Part shown: positions 34,389-45,500 of the stretch, piece after piece
How positions within the stretch are numbered: the first letter of the stretch is position 1
Layout: every line of letters begins with the position of its first letter
Assembly: GCA_963930775.1 (NCBI GenBank)
Contig: OZ005698.1
Location: 4,780,501-4,844,500 of the forward strand
DNA length: 64,000 nt
Direction: 5' to 3'
From: Cliona cf. orientalis
Lineage: Eukaryota > Porifera > Demospongiae > Clionaida > Clionaidae
The notes under the pieces: generated by a model
Told to the model about the DNA's origin: nothing
The model's input: the letters and a program-made list of their open reading frames with translations, nothing else
Database searches by the model: none
Program-made: the position numbers and the translations under genes

Positions 34389-34587
34389 GATCAGTTACAT
34401 GAGCCCAGAAAGAAGGCTAGAAGTAGGCTGGAGAAGAAAACGTCGAGAATTACGCTCTCTGGTCGCTTCTTGGCCACCGTTGTAGGCCTTTCTACCCTCG
34501 ACACGTTCTTTATACACGCCCCACCTACCGTGTGTTAGCACTGTTAATTAAGCGCATGCTTCCTGTTAAGCGCATACTTTTTGTTAA

Positions 34588-37174
34588 GGTACCATTTAAT
34601 TGCGTGGGCGTGAGCGTCAGGAATGGCTAATTCAATTAGCGAATCGTGAAGGGGCGTGGCCGAAGAGGCCATACGAGTGCTTTTGGTCGAAGGTGGGCGT
34701 GTCCAGAATCGGCCAGGGATGATTATGCGCGTGTAATTAGCGACCGGAAGTGGCCCCTGAAGAAAAGGCCGGTAATTGCCCACATCAAAGCAAGATCAAA
34801 GCATTCTTGCTTAACTATTAACCGCAACGACTTAATTAAACACTAAGTAGAAAAAAAAAAAAGATTTCTGCAATAAATAATGTTTGGGGGAACTGGGAGC
34901 ACTTGGGGAGATAATTTTTATACGGGCACGCAGAATGGATCGAAATATAAGATTTGATGACAGATTTTTTTTATTCACACCTTAGAATTAAAGTTATGGC
35001 CCTTTGAAGTTTCCCCATATGTTTGTATAGGGAAGCCATGCGTTTGCAATGTTTTCCGCCCACGCGCTACGTGAAAAACGGGGAATACCCGTGGTGTGCG
35101 TTATTTAGAAACTTTCTCAAAATTGCAGTATAGGTTGTTTGCTTGCTTTGTATGGCTCTACTGTGCATCCTAGGTGTATTATGTGGTTTTCTGGACAATT
35201 TTTTTTCTGCTTAGTGTTCTGGTCGCCTTGTTACACACTAAGTAGAAAAAAAAAAAGAATTTAAAGTAAAGTAATGTTTGAGACTCTGGGGAAACATTCA
35301 CGACAAATAATTGATATGAGCATGCAGAATGGGTCTTAACTAGAAGTTTCTAGGAAGCGGAATTTTGATTCACACCTTAGAATTAAAGTTACGGCCCTTT
35401 AAAGTTTTCCCATATGTTTATATAGGGAAGCCATACGTTTGCAATGTTTTCCGCCCACGCGCTACGTGAAAAACGGGGAATACCCGTGGTGTGCGTTATT
35501 TAGAAACTTTCTCAAAATTGCAGTATAGGTTGTTTGCTTGCTTTGTATGGCTCTACTGTGCATCCTAGGTGTATTATGTGGTTTTCTGGACAATTTTTTT
35601 TCTGCTTAGTGTTCTGGTCGCCTTGTTACACACTAAGTAGAGAAAAAAAAAAGAATTTAAAGTAAAGTAATGTTTGAGACTCTGGGGAAACATTCACGAC
35701 AAATAATTGATATGAGCATGCAGAATGGGTCTTAACTAGAAGTTTCTAGGAAGCGGAATTTTGATTCACACCTTAGAATTAAAGTTACGGCCCTTTAAAG
35801 TTTTCCCATATGTTTATATAGGGAAGCCATACGTTTGCAATGTTTTCCGCCCACGCGCTACGTGAAAAACGGGGAATACCCGTGGTGTGCATTATTTAGA
35901 AATTTTCTCAAAATTGGAGTATAGGCTGTTTGCTTGCTCTGTATGGCTCTACTGTGCATCCTAGGTGTATTATATGGTTTTCTGGACAATTTTTTTTCTG
36001 CTTAGTGTGCACGCTAGCTTGTTATACACTAAGTAGAAAAAAAAAAAAGATCTAAGAACCGAAAAAAGATTAGAGCACTAGGAAGCATTTCAGGCCATAA
36101 TTTTGATATGGGCACGCAGAATGGATCGAAACAAGAAGTTTAATCTTTTTGGATTTTTGATTCACACCTTTATATTAAAGATACACCCCCTACAGTGTTC
36201 CCATATGTTTGTATAGGAAGCCATGCACTTGCAATGTTTGCCCATAAAAAAAATTACGGGCGCGCGGGGTACGTTGACGACCCTTTACCGAACATTGTGT
36301 ATATTGCTGTTTGGGTGCCTGCTTGCATTGTATGGCTCTACTATGCATCCAGCTCGACTGTGTGGTGGTTTTCAGACCATTTTTTTCTGCTTAGTGTGTG
36401 GTCCCCTTGAAAAAAAAAAAAAAAAAAAAAGCTAATTAGGCCTAATTAAGCATGTGGGCGTGTTCCTGGCACTGTGTGGAGTGTGTGCGTGTGCGTTAAT
36501 GCAGGTTTTATTGCTTCCGATTGGGCGTGGCTTCACAGGCCAGTGCTTGGACATCGGGACCGGGGACTTGGCTGCGGCGATAGGTGGGCGTGTCCCGGAT
36601 GCGGTGGTGACCTTTGAACCCGTCCAGGAGGCTTTGGGGGCGTGGCAGGAGGTCAAAGGTGAGGCCGTGTCTGTTAATGAGGCACTGTACGGCGGTGCGA
36701 TCGAGGGGCCTGTACGGCTGGACGGAAGCTGACGATGGTTTGAAGCGGATGTGGTTGCGATGACGTGTTGTTACTCCGCCCACACAGGAAATGAGGTGAG
36801 CTCTTGTGTGGGCGGTGTGGCAGAACGGCCTCCAAGTGTTTGTGTGTGTTTTGGCCTTGAGGAAGCTGTGTGTTTTAATTGGGATTGATTGTGGGCTTCC
36901 GGTGGACATCCGGTGGTTAGTAGGCACTTGATTGAGAATGGTGGTCCTTGGGGAACAGGGTGGGGCTGTTTTGGGCGTGGCCTGGCCCCTCCCTTCCGGC
37001 TCGGCTTCCAGTCCATGGAGGATATTAAATGAACACTTCCGGCTCTAGCAGCCACACCCCTGAGACCTGTGCAATTAAAAGGGCGTGGTTACACAACATG
37101 CACCTCACTAATGACTTTGATGTGGTTTAGGTGTCATATCCCCCACCTCACGCCCACGCAATTTAATGGTACCT
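34588..37174. mobile_element. GGTACCATT element (TTAA-flanked), copy 1
   Basis: The ends GGTACCATTTAATTGCGTGG and its complement are flanked by TTAA (34584-34587 and 37175-37178). The interior is rich in GGGCGTGG/CCACGCCC and matches the copies at 53021-53995 and 54325-55339 (which are in opposite orientation). A 1.6 kb tandem array is inserted in its A-rich centre. Long frames on both strands in GC-rich parts are not treated as genes. Confidence 0.8.
34841..36430. repeat. Tandem array of a 395 bp inverted-ended element, four units, then poly-A
   Basis: Units start at 34841, 35236, 35631 and 36027 (periods 395, 395, 396). Each unit opens ACACTAAGTAGAAAAAAA and closes with the complement TTTTTTTCTGCTTAGTGT, so each has the inverted ends of a MITE, with a linker such as TCTGGTCGCCTTGTTA between units. 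Units 2 and 3 are nearly identical; units 1 and 4 differ more. An A-run of about 21 bp follows at 36410-36430. Confidence 0.88.
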
Positions 37175-37240
37175 TAAGTGCATATATTCTTGCTGCCGCG
37201 TGTTATAAGCGCATGCACTTAACAACCAGTTTCTACGGTA

Positions 37241-38247
37241 TTTCAGGTAAGGACTTGTGGGCTATGCTAATCTTCATAGCTAGATTGAATTGGCTTAATC
37301 ACTTTGGTACATGTATGGGGTAGTCTGGCCAGTTAGTCCCCTCCCCCCCCCCCCCCCACCCCTTTCCAGGTTATTATTAATTTTTGAGTTATACCTGAGC
37401 ATATAATGGCAGTGTGTGGGAGGCGAGGATCGACATCTAGCAGCAAACTGATTATCCACTGGTACTCTTTAGGAGCTAAAGGACTTGTATGCCAGTTAGT
37501 GACTGTCTTGTAACTCTTCTCCATCACAAGTATCAAAGGATTTTCAAAGAAACATGACCTCTTAAATGTTAGCTAAGCTCTGTTTATATCCTGTTGCTAT
37601 GTGCTATATTAGCCATATTGCACTGGTAACTATGCAATATGAGTAGCCTCAGGTAAATTTACTGTGCAATATTAAATACTGCAGGCCTTGAACAATAAAC
37701 ATGTTGGTAGCAACAAAAGTAAAACTATCAATGGAGCGTCTCACGAGACTAAATGGAATGTATGGTGGGAAAGGTAGCGGGAGATCGCCAGTTCAAAGAG
37801 ATGGGCGGAGTCGTCGATTGATCGATCGATCGCGAGTCAACACTAGTCTCGCGGAGCCAGACCCTTACGCGCGGGGAGAGGGTCTGGTGACTTGAACACA
37901 ATGTACGTGTATCCAGGTAAGCTTACTGCGTAGGCATCTAGCCTTGTTTTTAGGATAGTCAACAGCTCGAGCTTCGTTTCTTGGCTTCTGAGCTCGACGT
38001 TGCAGGTTACGCTAACGATGGTAGTTCATTATCAAGAATCGGATGGCTGTAGCACCTAGCATGGGCAAGCTGTGTGGGTTAGACCACACCCCTCGATCAC
38101 GCGACGTTCAGAAGTCGATTGAAGTTCGAGAACTGGATTCAGAGAGTGGCTTTGTGTGTCCGTTTTGAGTAAGATAGCTTTGCCTTTTCTTTCTTTTTTA
38201 GTGTTCTATGCGTATCTATGGTAGCTATGCCCACGGGATATAAACTA
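37241..38247. other. Intergenic with one short TAGTCTCG relic
   Basis: 37843-37893 begins TAGTCTCGCGGAGCCAGACC and folds with GAGAGGGTCTGG, probably a decayed small member of the TAGTCTCG family. A 17 bp C-run lies near 37342. No gene. Confidence 0.45.
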
Positions 38248-38339
38248 GTTATATCACACGCACTCGGGATGCATGGCATTTATTGCCCTCGTGCTTCGGT
38301 GCAATAAATGCCATACATCCCTCGCGCCCGTGATATAAC
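38248..38339. mobile_element. 92 bp foldback with GTTATATCAC ends
   Basis: GTTATATCACACGCACTCGG pairs with CGCCCGTGATATAAC. Inner arms GCATTTATTGC and GCAATAAATGCC are also paired. CTA on both sides suggests a short target duplication. Confidence 0.75.
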
Positions 38340-38684
38340 TATTACGTAAGGTATCTGCGGAAAGTCACGCGCCAGGAATTCAAAAATTGACCAATGAGAG
38401 TGCTCGATTCAAATGGGGTGTAACCTCGAGTGCAAGCAAACACAAGTGCAATTTCAACTGAAAATGCTAGCAGATAACAATATAAAACGAGCATTCATAA
38501 AGATTTTAGCACAAAACTCACGAAAAAGCTCCTCTATTTTTCACAATCTTGCAAAAACCAAGTATTTAGCCCCTAGGGCTAGTCACGTGCGCAAGGCGGG
38601 AAGTCACGTTACTCAACGCAAACATGTTGTAAGGAGCATATAGTGCATTGGACACTCTTCTTTCTCTTTATTATGTACTCTTGC

Positions 38685-38745
38685 CCCTACTAGTGCTGTA
38701 TGGAATATAATGCAGAGTCCATTATTCCATACAGCACTAGTAGGG
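38685..38745. repeat. Perfect 23 bp inverted repeat
   Basis: CCCTACTAGTGCTGTATGGA... (38685-38707) pairs with 38723-38745, spacer 15 bp. Origin unknown, perhaps a tiny foldback. Confidence 0.8.
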
Positions 38746-38946
38746 TGTGTTAACTGGCCTGGTTTGTATCCCCACTGTTGTAATAGCGCTACAGGTGTGG
38801 TATCTGAGTCTGACCACTGGGCCAGGTACCTGTAGTAGTCAGCTGTACCACCTGTGATTATGCCTCCCCCACCCCGTTTTTTTTCTTGACTTTTGCCCAC
38901 CAAATAGCCAGAGAAAGGACTGGTTGTCACACAGAAACGTTAGGAT

Positions 38947-39031
38947 ACCGCATATAAGCCCCCTCCCCGCTTTTGCCCAATGCTAGCATGCACAAATGGG
39001 GAGGGGGGCGTAATGGCAGGATTCTATGGTA
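38947..39031. mobile_element. 85 bp MITE, TACCGCATATAAGCCCCC...GGATTCTATGGTA
   Basis: The two ends resemble the ends of the longer family at 28834 and about 60100-60425, joined with almost no interior. An internally deleted form. Confidence 0.6.
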
Positions 39032-39064
39032 TTGTTATTATGAAAAACTGGACTGCATCCCATA

Positions 39065-39310
39065 GTTCTAACGGTGCACATGGTAAAGGTCGTCAGTATA
39101 GTACAGAGATGGAGTCTGGAACCTACTTTCAACCTCGACAGTGACACGTTTCGATGCTTCAATCACAGGAGACGAACTCGACAGCACCGTACAGCTTCCC
39201 GGTGAACTTCAGATAGGCAAGCGTGCATGATGCTATATATAGCGCAAGGCTAGCTTTATTTATCTGCGGGATTACGTCTGCCAAGAGAATGCGTGAAATT
39301 CAGCCAGTAG
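39065..39310. repeat. Dispersed repeat, second copy of the 29330 family
   Basis: Shares GGTGCACATGGTAAAGGTCG, CCTCGACAGTGACA and GCATGATGCTATATATAGCG with the copy at 29330-29570. Confidence 0.55.
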
Positions 39311-39592
39311 CACTTATTGGAGAAAGTAGTAATCAGCTTTAAATGTATTTGCTGGATACAGGCGTCAGATACTCTACATACTTACTGATTTTTAAGTCTC
39401 TAAAGGCTTCATTAAGGCCCTGATTTTTTCTCGTAATTACCTCATAGGTTTCATCATAATTACCATAATTATCTCATAACCATAGAAAAGTAAATGGCTA
39501 CTGGGGATGTAATTGTTATAACATATTATTATTAATTTAATTATTATTATTATTACTATTTATTATTTTAATTTAATTCTAGATATTTAATT

Positions 39593-40190
39593 GGGGTGAG
39601 CCTGAGCAAGCCCCACATAAACGGGAATGAACTGCGCGAATGATATATATATATATATATGGTACATCGGTCTCTTCCTTAGTTACGCCCCACCCAATGT
39701 CGGTCATTCCGGATTCCGTATTATATTATGCTGTTCTAATTCAGCAGCTTGCAAATTTACACTTGTGTCTGGCGCAGCGATCGAGTGCGAGACAGAGCTT
39801 GTTCAGTATCAGTCAGAGTCAGCTCAACAGAGCAAGGAACGGCTAAGAAGGCAAAGAGCAGAGTGTTGAACAGAGGCAGCTATCCTTGCAGTGAAAGCGT
39901 ATTAAATGGACTTACATGTAGGCTGACTCGAAATGAGGCTCAGAGCAGCATTTACTTTAGCCGGTCGGCAGAGAGAGAGGCACAGGCTACGAGACTGACT
40001 TGAGTGCACATCAATACAATTGATAGAAGTAGAAGTGAGGCCAGGCTAAGTAATGAGTGCACGTTGACATGAGAGAATCAGCTATGATCAAACGGAACAC
40101 TACTTAGCAACACACGCAGAATTGTGAATCCTGCTCTAGCCTTTTTGGGGCTACATAAACATCTGTCACTTGCTCAGGCTCGCCCCACAA
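39593..40190. mobile_element. 600 bp element with GGGGTGAGCCTGAGCAAG ends
   Basis: GGGGTGAGCCTGAGCAAGCC at the left pairs with CTTGCTCAGGCTCGCCCC at the right. A (TA)n run lies at 39642-39660. No gene recognised; ORFs near 39627-40003 have no family signature. Confidence 0.6.
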
Positions 40191-40878
40191 TGCTGTGCAT
40201 TTCCCTAGCTAGTTTAGTCTGATTCAGTCTGGCTATGTACATTTATTGTGAACGGACATACAGAAGATTAATTGTGACCTTTTGACCCAGAAAACAGCCG
40301 ATGGCCGACCGTTATAATCTGCTCTAGATCTGATATACTAGGATATACTGATGGGACTAAGCATGCTCAAGCTCAGTACAGTGTAGGAAAGGGTCGTCGA
40401 GTAGCAGCGGGCCAAAACAGTGAGTTATGTTCAAGTGCCCATGGGCACTTTTCCTGGACAATACGGTATTATGGCAACTCCCAGGGGCATAGCCAGGATA
40501 TTCTGAGGGAATTTTGCATGTGCAAAAAATCACGCTCTCTAATTAACGATCGCCGTTTCAGTAAGATTTTGCTAGATTCTCGAGATTTTAGCAAAGAAAT
40601 ACAAGGAAAAGCACAAAAGGGGGAGATCTAGTGGCTGCACATAGAAGTTGGAAACCAAGGGGGTTTCCTGACTGCTAAATCATACCAAGATCTGTATACT
40701 GAATTGACTACCGGGGGGGGATTCTATGTAACAAAGAAATAACTAAGCTACACCACTGCCCCCCCCCCCCCCCAAAAACCAAAAATCCTGACCTATAGTC
40801 TGTAAACAGCATCAAACCATGTAGTGACAGTGAGGTAGGTTGTGATCATGTAGAAAGGCTGAAGTTGGCCCCATCCTG
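40191..40878. other. Intergenic with a MITE end and C-run
   Basis: 40432-40467 (AAGTGCCCATGGGCACTTTT to ACAATACGGTA) is a stranded MITE end. A C-run occurs at 40759-40775. Confidence 0.4.
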
Positions 40879-41513
40879 TAGCCTCGTCCCCAGGCTCTCC
40901 CCCTCCTCTTTATTTTATACGCGCGATTTTATTTACGCGAAATTAAATTATTGTGCACAGAGAAGGGAGGGGGAGAGCCTGGGAGGCTTTGATCACGTGC
41001 GGACACTGATGACGCGTTCAGTGTCCATTGTGTCCACGTATGAGAGTCCAAAAGAACGAGAAAGAAGCCCGGATCAGCGTGCTAGTAGGCTTTTTGGAGT
41101 GCTCTACAGATGGCTCGATCGATGGACAAGACTGCCAGCCAACTTTTTGACGCCTCGCGCTCTTGAATCTCAGAGAACGATCATCACTGGATCATGGTAG
41201 CCAACTCACTGGCACTGTACGAGATTCAAGAGCGCGAGGCGTCAAAAAGTTGGCTGGCAGTCTTGTCCATCGATCGAGCCATCTGTAGAGCATTCCAAAA
41301 AGCCTACTAGCACGCTGATCCGGGCTTCTTTCTCGTTCTTTTGGACTCTCATACGTGGACACAATGGACACTGAACGCGTCATCAGTGTCCGCACGTGAT
41401 CAAAGCCTCCCAGGCTCTCCCCCTCCCTTCTCTGTGCACAATAATTTAATTTCGCGTAAATAAAATCGCGCGTATAAAATAAAGAGGAGGGGGAGAGCCT
41501 GGGGACGAGGCTA
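40879..41513. mobile_element. 635 bp near-perfect palindrome, TAGCCTCG family, 9 bp TSD
   Basis: Arms of about 310 bp are almost identical inverse complements, starting TAGCCTCGTCCCCAGGCTCT. The perfect direct repeat CCCATCCTG flanks it (40870-40878 and 41514-41522). Each arm encodes the same mirrored 100-codon frame, which I take as a by-product of symmetry, not a gene. Confidence 0.9.
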
Positions 41514-41632
41514 CCCATCCTGATCACTCCAGTTTTGAGCTGGTGGACATGTGCACTGGCTCAGTTGAGGATTTTTCATTCAGTATAATATTGCTTCTAT
41601 CCAGGACAGCAGAATTATTATACTTTAATTGT

Positions 41633-41949
41633 AACAAATACTGTGATCTGATTGGTTAGGAGCAGGTTATTAAGCTATTTTCCATATAAACTTGTAAAAA
41701 GCTCGTAAAATTTCCATATAAACCTGTAAAAAATTGTTGCCTATGGGTAGGATTGTTGCTATGCAGCAGTTTATATGTCAAGCCTATGGGCATTATTGCT
41801 AGGATCTAAAGTTGTTAGATACTGTTTAGTCGGTTTCTACGTGATTTAGAAGACCAAAGGGCTCTATGTAGAATCCCGAGTGAAGCAAGGGTTCTACTGA
41901 GCCCTGAGGTCTTCTAAATCACATAGAAACCTCCTAAACAGTGCCTAAC
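41633..41949 (+). mobile_element. MITE with inner GGGTTCTACTGAGCCC hairpin, copy 1
   Basis: Includes GATCTGATTGGTTAGGAGC at one end and CACTGTTTAGGAGGTTTCTA (inverse) at the other, with a strong inner hairpin AGGGCTCTATGTAGAA...TTCTACTGAGCCCT. The second copy, inverted, is at 50036-50342; a fragment is at 23640. Confidence 0.68.
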
Positions 41950-42592
41950 TATTATATATACAACGAAATTTATTTTTCTTATAATAGTACGTGTCATTAC
42001 ATGGGGGCATGGATGCGCGTCTTGGATGCTCCCGGTTGCTATGAACACGTGGTAGAGGTGGAGAGAAAGTTCGCACTACAAGGCTCAGGATTGGTCAGAA
42101 CTGTAGGGCCATGTGCACAAAGAAGATCAGTGGCTTTAATGCTTCGGGCCATAGAGATGCGTTGTCAAACCATTGGCGCAAAAGCGCTGCACGTTTCGGG
42201 AGGCCTGCTGAGCAGGCGCTGGCGCTAACCACCGAGACTTAAGTGAAGCGAGAGGTAAGGTCTGTTCTTTGTCATACCTATCAATGGTTTGGTAGCAATG
42301 TTTGAGCAGAGTGAGAACGTCACCATTGCCTACTTAGTTGCAGCCAGAGCAGCTGCTTGCAGTGAGGGGTGTGGCCTCTGCAATAACAGGTACAGGTTCA
42401 AAGTTCATGCTGCTTCCATCTGCACGTGCGCACGGTACTAATGGGCACTCTTGATACTGTTTGTGCATAGCGTCTCAGCATGATATACTATTAGATGATC
42501 ATACATACTAGCTACATTATCCCATGATTGTGACATTAAACATACTTGTACAGTATTATGACAATATTGTGCCGCTTTGCATGTACATGTAG

Positions 42593-45500
42593 ATATTTGA
42601 GGAGGACTCCAAAGCATCTGTAGCTGCACTGGCTTCAACAGTGCTTGCTGAAGTGCCTCTAGAGCCATCGTTAGACCACACACTTGGTGGGTTTTTGAGT
42701 GTATGATTATCAAAATGTGCATTTAACTGTAATTTTCAATTAGGGCTTACATTAACCGAGAATGACTTTGGTGTTGATGTTACCAGGAATGATTATATAT
42801 CACCGTCGGCTAATACCACACATCAGGTGTCCCATCTAGTCAAAGAAAATGAAGTCAGCGATATGGAACTCACTAACTGTGAAACAACTGTTCATGCCAG
42901 CGGTGATTCTCCTCGAGCATCCCTTTGTCTTTGTTCACCTGAGAGTCTTCTCAAGCCTTTGAGAGCACGTGAAACAACAGTGCTGCATCCTAGTGAACAT
43001 GAGCACTTGGCTACAAATGAAACCTTATCAAATCCTACAGCATGTTCACATCTCACCAGTCTTCCTGATGAAGATCACAGCAGGCTCACTAATGTTACAA
43101 TGGAATTTACTTGTCAACATACTGCACAGTTAAGCATAAACGCTAACGTTCATTCAGAGTGTGAAGTAACATCATTTAGAAGCACCACGCATCCACCCAA
43201 TACCAATAACAAAAGCAAGGATGACCATTCCAGTTGTAATTTAGATATGAATATTCCAGTGAACATTCACACACCAAGCCAGTCGATTATTTCTTCTGAT
43301 CAGTGCGTCACAAGGGTCCCTCCACACCCTTTAAAACTGAAGCAAACTCCATCAAAAACAATGTTACTTTTGGCATCTCCTTACTCTGAAACACCACACC
43401 GTGAGGGGATTGTGCATGTTGATACTCCTCTAGCTGATGGTGATATGCACTGTGGTAATACCACTGCTGATATGTGTTCAAATAAGTCTTTGGTACCAAG
43501 CTATGACAGTCAGCACATTCTTATCAATCAAGAAAATATTTTGCAGAAATGTAAGGAAGATGAAGCTATCTCCCTCCAAAACTCGGATATCGAACATGAG
43601 CCTTGCCATGATCACTCTTCACCTGTTGTGTTGAATGATGATCACCACAACTGGCTTCAAAATACCAATCACAGTGGCTTTGCTCTAGTACCTGTGAGCT
43701 GCAGTCCAGCACCACTGACACCTGCTAGTACAGTCAGTCAGTCCAATCCTGAAATTCGCTTCGATGTAACGTCTACTGATCAGCTATTCGCTTTGCCCCT
43801 ACCACCTGCTTCACTAGTTGATGAGTTGACAGCTGCTTCCACAACTGAAGCTGTCACTAGTGATGAAACATTAGTAATTAACTCACCACAAGTGATTCCA
43901 GTTAAATATGGTATGGAGCCCAATGTATCTGGTGACATTCACTCTCTTAGTTTCATTGGTGACTTATCTACCTCCCTAGTCCGTCAGAGTCTTGGGATGT
44001 CCCCATCTATTTTCTCCAAGTTTCTGACAAAACTTGATTGTGACAAGTCAATTCCTGTGGATAAATCTGACATCATCAATGAGAATGCTTCTGATACTGT
44101 CAGTATGTTGAGTTCATCACTAGCTACTACTCATATTACGGACTCAAGCGATCGCGTGAACAGTGATGAAGACAAAGATTCTTCGATGACTAGTCCCGGT
44201 ACAATTGGTACCTTTTCAGCTCTTCTTGAGAAACTGACTAAAAGGTATACATCATGTGTATCCAGGAGGTATGCATGAGAATATCTATACATATTTACGT
44301 GTAAGTTTTTCTGGTTAATTCTATGATTGAACCCAGGGTATACAGGGCCGTAGGAGCTGGTCAGGCCATGGCCTGGCCACTTGTTGATTGATTTTTAGGA
44401 AAGATCGTCATAACTTCCTTGTGCGCATGCGCAGTAGCTTTTCCCATCAAATCTTGACTATTTTGTAAGTGATTTTGATTCTTGTCTTCCACCAAACTCC
44501 TTGTACTATCTACTTCATCTAATTCTCTCATCATCATACGTAGATTATGAGCCTGACCACTACATTTTTGCTTCCTACGGCCCTGGTGAAACTGTAATAT
44601 TTACAATCTATACGTCATGGTTCTTATGATAATACTGTACATGTATGTGGTCTTGCAAAAGAGGGCCCATGGCAATTATCCATCCACCCTAGCTTGATGG
44701 TCTGCCTAGGTGCCACAAACTGCCTGTTTACGCACATTACATGGTACTGCAGAGCAATTTTCAAAAAAGGTGACATACTGTAAACTCTGGTTATTAAGCG
44801 CATGCTCTCTTCTCACCAATAGGTATATTATTGTTTAAGCACTTTCGTCGCTTAATAGGAGTGGCGTTCTACCTTAGCTGGAAAGTGAAAGAATAAGTGA
44901 TGGCTGCGAGCGTCCAGCAGACACTATAGTGACTAGGTGGACTACTGAAAAGAAGAGCTACATGTACACCAGGGAGTTTAAGCGCTAGCGGCAGCTGTAA
45001 TGCTAACACACTTGATTGATCAAGCTGGCTAGCTAGTTAGCCTTGCATCGCATGCCTAAATATTTGTGGGCGTGGTTATGCACCATATAAGCGCATACCG
45101 TTCCGTTTACTACTATAAGCACATGTGCTTATTAACCAGAGTATACGGTAATTGGTTTGAGCACTTGGCACATTAATTTTGAAGTATTAATAACACAGTT
45201 GTCAGCCCAATTGGAGCACAAGATCTGTAGGTACACCATCCATAGGCCATTCTTTCGCAAGCCCATGATAATTATATTACCAGCTGTATGGGTAAAATAT
45301 TTGTTTGCATATGCTTATGTTTATCTGACTAGAATCTCATTTGCTCTGCATCTGATACAACTAAGGCTCAACAACAAGGAATATCTGCAAGCTCATACCA
45401 ATATTCAGCCATGCTTGAGGAGACTTTTGACTGCAATTAACAGATGTAAGGGACAAGATCATCTAACAACTAGAGCTCTTCAGAGCATGATATTATATCC

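Larger units (their letters stand above)
33782..37240. mobile_element. Outer MITE of a four-level nest
   Basis: The left end TACCATAGAAACTGATTGTT and the right end AACAACCAGTTTCTACGGTA are inverted repeats with adjoining AAGCGCATG motifs, as in the family at 44776-45150. Between them are two independent insertions (33895-34388 and 34588-37174). The original element is only about 360-380 bp once these are removed. Confidence 0.72.

Noticed and set aside
36454-37055. Long open frames on both strands, also found in the two sister copies at 53.2-55.0 kb
   Set aside because: They lie in GC-rich transposon sequence with few chance stops, overlap on both strands and show no family signature or codon pattern. 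Conservation among three copies follows from common origin of the element.
40865-41527. Two 111-residue ORFs of almost identical sequence on opposite strands
   Set aside because: They are mirror images forced by the palindrome. No known domain, and the frames cross the element ends.
41941-42228. 95-residue ORF upstream of the unrecognised gene
   Set aside because: No match to any family known to me, no in-phase donor connecting to 42593, and it begins in MITE sequence. It could be a 5' exon but is unsupported.
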